Below, piece by piece: positions 35,382-45,600 of a stretch of 64,000 nucleotides of DNA. A program made the translations under genes and the position numbers. How positions within the stretch are numbered: position 1 is the stretch's first letter; each line of letters begins with the position of its first letter. The DNA comes from an uncultured Bacteroidales bacterium (GTDB lineage: Bacteria; Bacteroidota; Bacteroidia; Bacteroidales; P3): NCBI GenBank assembly GCA_900316965.1, contig ONEY01000007.1, positions 58,501 through 122,500 on the forward strand, in the 5' to 3' direction. Below the pieces are notes generated by a model. The model was not told the origin of the DNA. It saw only the letters and a list, made by a program, of their open reading frames with translations, and did no database searches.

Positions 35382-35448
35382 TTTTTTATAATCATAGCAA
35401 ATCCAGGACATTGCTGATTGCCTGGAATAAAAAAACAACTATTACATT

Positions 35449-35904
35449 ATGAAACTAGCCGAAGCCCTCAGTATTAGAAAAGATCTTCAAAAACGCATAG
35501 CTCAGCTTCAGAGCCGCATCTCCAACAATGTCAAAGTTCAGGAAGGTGACGACCCTGTTGAGAACCCCGACGACTTGATGAAGGAGCTCAACTCATGCTT
35601 CAAACAACTCGAGGAATACATCTGGCGTATCAACGCCACCAATATGCATGTCAAAAACTCGAAGGGTGTGACGCTGACACAACTAATGGCTCAGCGTGAT
35701 GTGCTCACAATGCGTGTCAACACCCTGCGAAGTCTCTTCAATTCGGCGTCGGAGAACCCAAACCGCTATTCTCAGTCGGAAATTAAGATGGTTACCGTTG
35801 TCGATGTCAAGAAATTGGGTAAGCAGGTCGACGATCTCTCAGCCAAACTCCGTGTCTTGGATATGGAAATACAGGCTTTGAATTTTGCTTCCGACTTGGT
35901 GTAA
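35449..35904 (+). CDS. DIP1984/septicolysin-like family protein
   Basis: 151 residues, highly helical. Family features visible are MKLAEALSIRKDLQKRI, LQSRISNNVKVQEGDDP, EYIWRINATNMHVK, LMAQRDVLTMRV and YSQSEIKMVTVVDVK. There is no signal peptide. The family is named after a structural-genomics target and lacks a defined function. It stands alone between the korAB terminator and the ABC exporter. Confidence 0.85.
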   Translation: MKLAEALSIRKDLQKRIAQLQSRISNNVKVQEGDDPVENPDDLMKELNSCFKQLEEYIWRINATNMHVKNSKGVTLTQLMAQRDVLTMRVNTLRSLFNSASENPNRYSQSEIKMVTVVDVKKLGKQVDDLSAKLRVLDMEIQALNFASDLV

Positions 35905-36137
35905 CTTGTCGTTCGCGTGGCTTGTAAGGGCGACATTATTCTATTCCTCTCTCGGGTAGGGCGAACCGGAACTTTTAATCGAACCGCATAGGTCTGTATT
36001 CCGTCGCCGGAGTCGACGGCTTTGTTTCTCAAAAGAAACGTTACGGTGCATACTCAGCATAAAGGCACACGAATGCATGGTTCACTTTTCAGGATGCATT
36101 ACCATCTGGTTGACTATTCGATGAGAGGGATTTTTTT

Positions 36138-37958
36138 TTGATTATGAACGATACCGACAAATCTAAAATGGGTGTTTTTGGCTTGCTGCGCAAGCTGCTT
36201 CCCTATGTGCTTCCCTACCGCTGGCTTCTACTTGCCGCTCTGTTGCTCACCGCATTGGGTGCGGTGATGTCGCAGGTCAACGCTATCGTCCTCGATCGTG
36301 CTGTCGACGCCATAAACGGATTGCTTCACATCGAGGGTGGCTTTGAGTGGGGTAGGGCGGCACGTTTGCTTCTCATAGTTAGTTCGGTATTGATAGGCAA
36401 AGAGATTTTGGCTGCGGTGATAACTTTCGGACAACGTATCTTTGGCGAAAAAATCCGCATCAATGTCAGCCGCGACTTCTCTCTGCGTGTGGTTGACCGA
36501 ATTCTTTCTTTCCGGATGGCTTTTTTCAGCAGCGAGGGCAATGAGGCTGGCAAGGTTCAGACACGTATCGACCGTGGCGTTATGAGCCTTAGCAACACTG
36601 TCAAAAACTTCTTTATCGACATTTTGCCCTTGTTCACAAGTGCCATAATGGCTCTAGCTCTAATGTTTGCCGCCAACATCTATGTCGGCATGGTGGCATT
36701 GGCCATTATCCCTGTATATTTTTGGATTACGGCAAGACAGGGTGTACGTATGAAAGGTTGGCGTCGTCGTGTCTTTGGCACTCATCAGGCTCTCAACCAT
36801 GGTATTATGAACATACTTGAGAGTATGAATGTCATCAAATCGTTCAATAGGGAAAGGGTAGAGGCCGATCGTCAAGCTGCCCTTCAAGACGACAGCACTG
36901 TGCAGCAAATGCAGACACGCCGCATCTCTTTCCTTTTCGAAGGCTTGAAAAGCTTTGTCGAACAGATAGGCACGGTGCTCATAATAATACTTACCGCCTA
37001 CTTGGTGCTTATCGACTATCCCGGCATGTCGATAGGAAAGATTATGTACCATGTGCTTCTCTTCAGCAATGTCAGTGCTCCCATCCGACAGCTGCACAGA
37101 ATATACGACGACCTCAACGACGCTCTAATATATGCCGAAGGCTTCTTTGGCCTCCTCGAAGCTGACGAGGAAGTTGAGCCGTCAGGACAATACAAAAGCG
37201 AAATGGTGAAGGGTCGCTTTGAGCTTAGGAATGTCGATTTTACATATCCCAGCGGCACTCACGCTATCGACAACCTTTCGATGACCATAGAGCCGGGCAA
37301 AACCACAGCTTTGGTTGGCCTCAGCGGCGCCGGCAAAAGTACTATTGTCAATTTGCTTGACAAGTTCTATTCTCCCGACAGCGGCAGTGTTACCCTCGAT
37401 GGTGTGAATTTAAAGGAATGGGACACCGCGTCGTTGCGTGACAATATTGGTTTGGTACTGCAGAAAAACCATATATTTAGTGGCACAATAGAGGAAAACA
37501 TACGTTATGGCAAACCCACAGCGACACGCCAAGAGGTAGAGCAGGCGGCACGCCAAGCTTACATTTATGACCAAATTGTCGCTTTGCCCGATGGCTTCGA
37601 GTCTCAGGCGTTAAATCTGAGCGGTGGCCAGCAACAGCGCATAGCTATTGCGCGTATGTTCTTGAAAAATCCTCCCATAATATTCCTCGACGAACCTACG
37701 GCAAGTCTCGACGCTATAGCCACCGAACAAATCAAAAACTCTATTGATGCTATCAAACAGGGTAGAACAGTGGTGATAATAAGTCATAACATAGGACAGA
37801 TAATCGACTCTGACGAAATATATGTCCTCGACAAAGGCCGTGTTGTACAACATGGAACTCCCGATGATGTCTATCATCAAGGGGGGCTCTATAAACAGAT
37901 TTTTGACGCTAGCGCGCGCAGTATGAATGCCGACAAAATAGCGTCGGTACTCAGCTGA
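36138..37958 (+). CDS. ABC exporter, fused membrane and ATPase domains
   Basis: 606 residues. Six membrane segments lie at about 30-310, followed by an ATPase domain at about 355-585 with Walker [11 protein letters not shown], signature [14 protein letters not shown] and Walker [11 protein letters not shown]. This is the typical B-family half-transporter that works as a homodimer or heterodimer; the substrate (lipid, peptide or drug) is not evident. Two close ATGs at 36138 and 36144 could start it. No partner transporter is adjacent. Confidence 0.9.
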   Translation: MIMNDTDKSKMGVFGLLRKLLPYVLPYRWLLLAALLLTALGAVMSQVNAIVLDRAVDAINGLLHIEGGFEWGRAARLLLIVSSVLIGKEILAAVITFGQRIFGEKIRINVSRDFSLRVVDRILSFRMAFFSSEGNEAGKVQTRIDRGVMSLSNTVKNFFIDILPLFTSAIMALALMFAANIYVGMVALAIIPVYFWITARQGVRMKGWRRRVFGTHQALNHGIMNILESMNVIKSFNRERVEADRQAALQDDSTVQQMQTRRISFLFEGLKSFVEQIGTVLIIILTAYLVLIDYPGMSIGKIMYHVLLFSNVSAPIRQLHRIYDDLNDALIYAEGFFGLLEADEEVEPSGQYKSEMVKGRFELRNVDFTYPSGTHAIDNLSMTIEPGKTTALVGLSGAGKSTIVNLLDKFYSPDSGSVTLDGVNLKEWDTASLRDNIGLVLQKNHIFSGTIEENIRYGKPTATRQEVEQAARQAYIYDQIVALPDGFESQALNLSGGQQQRIAIARMFLKNPPIIFLDEPTASLDAIATEQIKNSIDAIKQGRTVVIISHNIGQIIDSDEIYVLDKGRVVQHGTPDDVYHQGGLYKQIFDASARSMNADKIASVLS

Positions 37959-37972
37959 TATCTGGTTCTGTG

Positions 37973-38407
37973 TTATTTCAGCTTGAACTGGATGGGGAGG
38001 GTGAACTCGGTGCGGACAGGCTTGCCGCTTTGTTTGCCTGGTTTCCAGCGAGGCATTCTTTTGACGACACGAACAGCTTCTTCGTCACATCCGCCTCCGA
38101 TTTTGCGAACCGCCTTGACATTGCTTATACTGCCATCTTTCTCAACAACAAACTTCACTACCACGGTGCCTTGAATGCCATTTTCAAGGGCTTCATGGGG
38201 ATATTTGATGTTGGAACCGAGGTATTTGTACAAATTCTCCTCACCATTAGGAAATTCTGGATATTCTTCAACAAAAACGAAGATTTGACTTTCATCTTCA
38301 TTTACGACGGCATTATCTTCTATGACAACCTGGGCCTGAATGGTGCTATAGGAAGTCAGCATGACGATAATAGCTAAGATGTTTCTCAGAAATGATGTTC
38401 TTTTCAT
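37973..38407 (-). CDS. Secreted TonB C-terminal domain protein
   Basis: 144 residues with an N-terminal signal sequence (LAIIVMLTSYSTIQAQ) and the TonB C-terminal fold (YPHEALENGIQGTVVVKF, WKPGKQSGKPVRTEF, FTLPIQFKL). It lacks the long proline-rich linker and the membrane-anchoring helix of classical TonB, so it is unlikely to be a full energy transducer. Such short forms are common in Bacteroidota and may be periplasmic binding modules. It is convergent with the ABC exporter and followed upstream by the TIGR04076 gene (27 nt gap). Confidence 0.75.
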   Translation of the reverse strand: MKRTSFLRNILAIIVMLTSYSTIQAQVVIEDNAVVNEDESQIFVFVEEYPEFPNGEENLYKYLGSNIKYPHEALENGIQGTVVVKFVVEKDGSISNVKAVRKIGGGCDEEAVRVVKRMPRWKPGKQSGKPVRTEFTLPIQFKLK

Positions 38408-38434
38408 TATTGTTTTGTTATTTGCGTTTATATA

Positions 38435-38740
38435 TTAAGAATCAATGCGTTCTATCAGGAAGCTTACTGGTCGGAAACCATCGTTGCAACTGATCATGGC
38501 GCTGTATGGGTTCTTCATCCATCCGTCGTAGAAGTTGCCACGTCCATTTGCCAGTTCCTCTACAAACCATTGCATTGACATCCATGCACTTTCGCACATA
38601 CCCTCAGGCTTACGACCTTCAATGCTGACCCAACTGTCGCCTTCGCCAATGTCGCAGGTGTGCTCAATAGGGTTTTCGTATATGTCTTGCAAGTCTTTGT
38701 AGTCGGCCTTGCGTATAGCTGTTATTTTAACGTTGTGCAT
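38435..38740 (-). CDS. TIGR04076 family protein
   Basis: 101 residues, small and soluble. The family pattern is present: MHNVKITAIRKADYKDLQDIYE, the CDIGEGDSWV stretch, the PEGMCESAW segment and the closing CNDGFRPVSFLIERID. The role of the family is unknown. It lies between the TonB-domain gene (27 nt) and the 254-residue gene (54 nt), all on the minus strand. Confidence 0.8.
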   Translation of the reverse strand: MHNVKITAIRKADYKDLQDIYENPIEHTCDIGEGDSWVSIEGRKPEGMCESAWMSMQWFVEELANGRGNFYDGWMKNPYSAMISCNDGFRPVSFLIERIDS

Positions 38741-38794
38741 TTTTGTTCCTCTGTTGTGTTTTTTTTGCCATTCACTATCAGCGAGCCAACTATC

Positions 38795-39559
38795 CTATTC
38801 TTTGCTCTTCGCCATCTCGCGAGCTATTATTTTGTTATACTCGTTTATTTCCTTCTCAATATCAAAATCGTTGCTGTAGCTAGGAGTTCGATCTTTATTG
38901 CTGCTATTAACGTTGTTGGCTTTTGTTGAATTTGTTTTTTGGGGTTGACTTATTTGTTTTTTGTAGTTAGCGACATTGATGTTGAAATGTGAGGCGCAGT
39001 AATCTACGGCCGATTCCTTTTCGGTACAATCTCTCTGTAGCTCATTGTTGGTGTCTGTATCTACTGTACATTTAAAACTTTCGAGCATCTTTTTAGCCAA
39101 ATTGATATCCTCGGTAATGACAGCCAATTCAAGAGTGTATCTACACATTTTGTTGTAGGCTTCGACATACCTGTTGTAAGGCTCGTACTCGCTATAATGG
39201 TTTGACTCCTTGCCTTCCGCAGGTATCTCAGACAGCAGTAGAGGAATACTTTTGATAGCCGTAGCCGATTGATTGCTAACAATATCTTTAATCTCGTCGC
39301 GGTAAAGTCCTTCGAGTGCATTGTAGTAGTCGTCATTGCTTTCACCAATGAATACCCTCAATTCGTTGAGCATTTTGTGTGCGTCGGTGTAGTTGCCTTT
39401 TTTGGAGAGCGACATGATATTCTCAGAGTATTCAGCTATTTTTAGTTTCTTTTCCTCCTCTTTCTTCCCTGTCGAATAATCGTCATATAATAAATATCCA
39501 ACTGAAAGAATAGTGAGTATGAAGGCTGCTTTTAGTATCGTAATGATTATGCTTTTCAT
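38795..39559 (-). CDS. Unknown membrane-anchored helical protein
   Basis: 254 residues with one N-terminal membrane segment (about 8-25; LKAAFILTILSVGYLLYDD) and a long helical, polar C-terminal part with repeated charged heptads and an Asn/Ser-rich stretch near 215-240. The family is not recognised. It lies 84 nt after the glucan synthase gene on the same strand, so it may share its transcript and could serve the envelope, but this is inferred from position only. Confidence 0.65.
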   Translation of the reverse strand: MKSIIITILKAAFILTILSVGYLLYDDYSTGKKEEEKKLKIAEYSENIMSLSKKGNYTDAHKMLNELRVFIGESNDDYYNALEGLYRDEIKDIVSNQSATAIKSIPLLLSEIPAEGKESNHYSEYEPYNRYVEAYNKMCRYTLELAVITEDINLAKKMLESFKCTVDTDTNNELQRDCTEKESAVDYCASHFNINVANYKKQISQPQKTNSTKANNVNSSNKDRTPSYSNDFDIEKEINEYNKIIAREMAKSKE

Positions 39560-39643
39560 TATTAGGGAACTATGATGTTAAAATAATAAGTTATTGAAAC
39601 GGTAGAATATCGACATAAAAGAGAACGTCATCGATCTATTCCG

Positions 39644-42600
39644 TTATCCAACGACATTTATTTCATGCTCGTTGCCGTCGTCGACAAGAGTCAGAGTGCT
39701 TGTAGCGCCATTCTCGTTTGCCGTGCGGCTGTAGTTGATGATGTATGTGCTGTTGCCATAGCGGTAGCGGATTTTGAATCCTGGCCATTCCGATGGGATA
39801 TGAGGATCAATAGTCAGCTTGTCGCCCTCTTTGTGCAGACCTAGGATGTTCTCGATACCTGTTTTGTATGCCCACGATGCCGAGCCAGTATACCATGTCC
39901 ATCCTCCGCGACCCGGATGTTGCGGGTTGCTGTAGATATCGGCGGCCATACAGTAGGGCTCAACCTTGTATTTAAGCACGTCGGCAAGCGAGTGAGTGCG
40001 GTGAATCGGGTTGATGATAGAGTAGAGGTAGTAAGCCATGTCGTTGCGACCCTCCTTGAGTTGAGCCATGATGTACCACATAGCGCCATGTGTGTACTGG
40101 CCGCCGTTCTCGCGCACACCAACGGGATAGTTCATGATATATCCCGGCGATGGCTGCGATTCTGACGAGGCGTGCCATTGGAATGCGGGTGTAAGGAGTT
40201 GGATAATTTCGTGTTCGCGGTTGACCAACCTGTTGTCGGTTTCGCGCATCACTATTTCCTTTTGCTCTTTGGTGGCGACATCGGTGAGGATGCTCCATGC
40301 CTGACAGATAAGGTCAATCTGACATTCTGTGTTGTTGCGGCTGCCCATGGGGTCGCCGTTGTCGTAGTAGGCACGCAGGAACCAAGCTCCGTCCCATGCC
40401 GATTTCTGTATGGCATCGACCAAGCGCTTGCGGAAGTCTGAGAGCTCTTTGCAGTAGCTTAGGTCGACATTGGATGCTAGCTGAGTAAGTTGCTCCATTT
40501 TAGGCAGCAGGTCGCAAAGGAAGAAAGCCACCCAGACACTCTCACCTTTACCCTCGACACCGACGCGGCTCATGCCGTCGTTCCAGTCGCCGCAACCCAT
40601 GAGAGGCAACCCATGAGAACCTATGCGGTTCATGGATCGGTTCACGGCACGGCGCAAGTGCTCGTAGAGCGAGGCATATTCGAACGAGGCGTCGCCATCG
40701 CTGTCGCTTTCAATGAAAGTGCCGCTGCGATAGTTCATGCCGCGCTCAGCTTCGCCATGCGACAATTGGTCGGCTTGACAGAAGGGCACCATGACGTTGA
40801 GAATAGAGGTGTCGCCAGTGACCGACACATATTGGTGTGTGACGAAGACGAGCCACAGGTAGTCGTCGCTGAATGTGGTGCGTGCGCCGAGGTGCATGCT
40901 TTCGTGCCACCAGTGGAGCACGTCGCCTTCAGCAAATTGGTGAGCGGCATGGTCCAAAATCTGCTTGCGGGCATAGCTCGGGTTGCTGTAAAGGATGCTC
41001 ATGACATCCTGCAGCTGGTCGCGGAATCCCGTTGCGCCCCCCACTTGATAGAAACCTGCACGGGCAAAGAGACGCGAGGCGTAGACTTGATATAGGTACC
41101 AGCGGTTAAGCATGAAGTCCAAGCTGCGGTCGGGAGTTTCCACTTGAATGAAAGAGAGCTTCTCGTTCCAATAGTCAACCACTTTGTCAAATTCGGAATA
41201 AATATCGTGTATCGATGTTATAGGAGCCAGCTCCTTGTTGTCCAATTCGTCTTGTTGGCACACCGAGATGATGAAAGCGACTTCCTTCTCTCCTTGTGCG
41301 GGAATGTCGAGTGCCAAGCCTATGCTTTTGCGGTTGGGGTAGTCGAGTGACACATCCGTCAGCGGTTCAGAAGCTGTCAGCCTTAGCACGGTGTTGTGGT
41401 AAACGGGATGGTATACGTTGCGTACCAACAGAGTGTTGGTGCTTGGATCCCAGCGCGAGTGGAGGTAGCGGGCGGTTTCCTCCTCGCAAACGCCCATAAC
41501 TAGCTTAAAGACCATGTCGAGCTCAATAGTGCGTTGTTGCTCGGTGTTGTTGCTGACACGTATCTGGTAGTACTTCTCCATGCGTTCTTTGGCGACAAAG
41601 AGACGCACGTCGATCTTCATGTCGTCGTATTGAGCGTCAAAGGCCGACCAACCTTGACTGTGGCGAGCTGTGGCAGGCACAAACTGTTGTTTGTCGATAA
41701 GCAGCATTTCGCTGGCGTTGTCCCTCACTATGTCGTTGCTCCATCCTGTCAGCTTAAACTGCTGAGCGTTGTAAGCGAATGTGAATCCCGCCATTGTTGA
41801 GCTCACCACGCAACCAAACACACCTTTGCCATTCTCCCTGGCAATGTCGCCAGCACCGGCAATGACGTTGACCCAAGGCATTGGCGTGTTGGTGTTGGTT
41901 ACCACATAGTCGCAGGGGCCAGCGTTGTTGGCTTGGTTGGTTCCCTTGCGGTTGCGTTCCACGTCAAAGCCGCCGTATTGATTGTAGAAGTCGAGGTCGC
42001 TCCATACTCTGAAATCCTTTTTGGGCTTGAGCAGCGGATATTCAATTTTATCTTGATAATGCTGGTATTCTTTTTCCAGATTTTGAAGCTGCTGCTCAAT
42101 CTTGACGCCGTTGCGAGTGTTGAAACAAACCCTGGCGACGGTGTTTAACAGCGTACGCTCGTCGGCTGAGATGTCCTCGCCGTTGATGACATAGACATGT
42201 CCGGCATCGCTGTGTGTGGCCCAAAGGTGCTCTGTGTCAGCCATGCTGCGTATAAAATGCGTCAAGCTTTCACGCTGCGTTGCCGGGGCGTCGTTGATAA
42301 AGACCAAGTCGAGGTAGAGGCCACGCACTTTATAGTATTCGAAAGCCCTCAGCATCTCTTTGGCAAATCCCGAGTTGTCGGCGCTGTCAATCTCCATAAG
42401 CAGGATGGCGAGGTCGCCGCTGATACCGAAGCGCCAGAGCGAACTTTGCGACAACTTGTTCTGAGCCAAAATCTCGTTGCGATGAGTGCCCAAAGTTGCC
42501 GTCTGAGCCAGGTACTTTGCTATGTCGCAGTAGAGACGCATCTGCGATCCTTTCAGTAGCGACATGTCGTTGCGCATGTTGTTGAACACCGATGCCGACT

Positions 42601-45600
42601 TGAAGGCGTGCTCGATGTCAACAGGCGACAGGTACTGTTCGGCCACTTGGAAGAGGTGCTCTTTGGCTTTGGCGAAACCAGTCACAATGAAAGCCTCGAC
42701 AGAACGTCCTGCGGCAATGTGCACACGTCTTCTCATCGCCATTATCGGGTCGAGGGTTGTGCCCACGGTGCCCGACAGGTTGCGGCGAGACTTGATGACT
42801 TCGGCTTGTCGTATGCTGCCGCCACGACCAAGGAAGTTGAGACGTGAAGTCTCATATTCTACAAAATTGTTGGTTTTTGCTGCCGATGTTGGGTAATCAT
42901 CATCCTCGGACACCCAAAGTTTATGTATAAGGAAGTGGCGAGTTTGTGTGGCGCCTGGACGACTGAAGAGCAGCGCCTCGTGCTTGCTGTCGTACTCCGA
43001 CGCAATCTTCATGGCGTTGAAGACACGATGGCTTTCGTCTTCGGCGGGAGAAGCCAGGATTACCTCACCGTAGCTGGTGAGCTCCAAGTCAACATCCTCG
43101 CTGCCCATGTTGGAGAAGGTGAAGCGTCTGATTTCGGCGCTGCGGTCTTTGAGAACCGTCACCTCTGTAAGCGTCTCGATATTGTCGTCGACACGCTGGA
43201 ACTTGATGATGTCGCTGGCAAAGCTCACGTGGTACTTTTCGGGCATAACATCCAGGGGTGCGTAGGTGGCGCTCCAGATCTTGTCACTTTTCAGATTGCG
43301 AATATACAGGTATGTACCATAGTGGTCGGCGCTGATTTTTCTGTATCTGTTGAGCATAATGCCTTTGAAACGAGAGAATCCGCTGCCGCGATCGTTGAGC
43401 AACACCGTGTATTGACCATTGCTCAACACGCCTATCTCAGGAACATTGGCAATGGTGTCGAAATCGCGAGCGTCGCTCTCTGTTTGCACTTTGGGGTATT
43501 TATAACGCTTGTATTGAGTTACTTTGAGGTCGATGTAAGGTTTAACCTGAGCTTTCTCTTTCAATAGCGTTTCCATCGACTTCATAGTAGGCTCATGCAT
43601 AAAGTAGCGCTGCATGCAGTTGTCGCACAGGTAGTTGGTTAGCGAGGCGAAAATCATGCCTTGATGGTGGGCATAGTGGGCTTTGACCGATACCTTGTCC
43701 TCGTCGTCGTAGCTTTCGTATAAGCCGAATTCGTCGTACATGTCCAGCTTTTTGAAACGCTGAATGTTGTCGTACACGCCGCGGTCGTCGATGCCAATGG
43801 TCATGATAGAGCTGTAGGGCGAAATAACGATGCGGTCGGGAGTGGTGTTTTGGAATTTCAGATATGGCACGCCGAAAGCGTGGTATTTGTAGTTTTGCGC
43901 GTCGTCGAGTTCGTTGTATGCCGTTTCGCTGATGCCCCAAGGTAATTGTTTATATTTGGCCACGGTATTGTTAATGAATGCCTTCTGGGCCCTTATGGCA
44001 AAGCTGTAGGTTTCGTCCATAAGCGTGTGGCGGTAGGTGGGCAGGAAGATGAGAGGCATAAAGTATTCAAACAAAGTACCGTACCACGAAGCCACGCCTT
44101 TGTAGCCGTGGTATTGCACCAGGGTTTTGTCGAGACAGAACCAATGCTTGTAAGGAGCGTCGCCTTGGGCAATGGTAAGGAACGATGTCAGTCGAGCCTC
44201 GGAGGCGAAGTTGTTGTAGTGGTAGGGTAGGAGAGTGAAGTTGGTGGTGTCGTAGCCGATGCTGAAAACGTCAAGCTCCGGATTGTAGAGTTTACTGAAA
44301 TCAGTTTGGTCGATGAGCCGGCTAACTTTGGCCAGCAGACTTTCGGTGTCGTTTGACTGACCGGCAATGTTTCCGGCGCTTTCGAGCCATCCTTTCACAA
44401 CATAAAGGCATGCAACGAAGTTTCCGCTGTCGCAGGTGCTGATAAAGTAGTTTGGCAACTCCTTCAAAGTGCTAACGTTGTACCAGTTGTATAGATGTCC
44501 GTTCCATTTTTTGAGTCTTCCCACGGTGTCGATGATGTTGCCTATGCGGTTTTCAGCCTCTTTGCGATTGATGAAGCCCATCTCCGAGGCGCCCACAATG
44601 GCTGTCAGCGAGTAGCCGATGTTGGTGGGGGAAGTCTTGTAGTCGGTGGCTGTCTCGCGACTTTTCTGGTAGTTGTCGGGAATAAGCCAGTTGTTTTCCT
44701 CCGTGATGAGGGTGTCGAAGAAGTGCCAAGTGTCTTTTGCCAGCTGGCGTACCTCGTCGGTTTCTTTGGCGTTGAGGCTTTTCTTGTTGAGAGGGAATTT
44801 TTTGCCCAGCCAGAACATCAGCAATGGTGCCGCGCACCACACCGTGGCGCAGAACAGTACGGCAGCCATGCCTATCCAGTTGCCCCAGCATGAGGCATAT
44901 AAGGCCACGGCGATGGCCGAAGCCACATAGTTGAACCAGAATTTGGCTATATAGTCGCCCAAGGTGCCTTTGGTGCTCTTGGCCGCTTCGTCGCTGGTGA
45001 TCCACGCCAGCAAGTCGCGGTGAGAGAACCACATTCTGTAGCAAGCCCTCACGGCGGCGTCGGTGTACATCCACGCCTCTTTGGGAAGCAGGGCAAACTG
45101 CACCAAGGAGCGGTAAATGATCACTCTGAAGCCCCTCATCAGGGTCATATAGTAGCGATAGCGTTTTCCAAATCGCGGCACCTTGGTGATCTGACCCATG
45201 ATGAAGAAGACGATAGGGCTTGCCACCACCAGCAAAGCCACCAGCAGGAACCAGATGGCGTTGATGCCGGTAATGCCGCTGAAACCCACCAGAAGCAGCA
45301 CCAAGAGAGCCAAACTGAGCATGGATCTGCGCAGGTTGTCGAAAATCTTCCAGCGGCCGATGGTGTTCACTTGGTTTTTGACCTTATCGCCTCTCTCGTT
45401 GTGGACTTTGTTTTTGAGCCAGCCAATAATCTGCCAGTCGCCGCGTGTCCAGCGATGGTGACGCTTGGCGTCGTCGATATAGTTTGACGGATTGTCGTCG
45501 AAAAGTTCCAAGTCGTTGATAAGGCCGCAGCGAATATGGCAGCCTTCGATAAGGTCGTGGCTAAGAATAAGGTTTTCGGGGAAAGTGCCTTTCAACACCT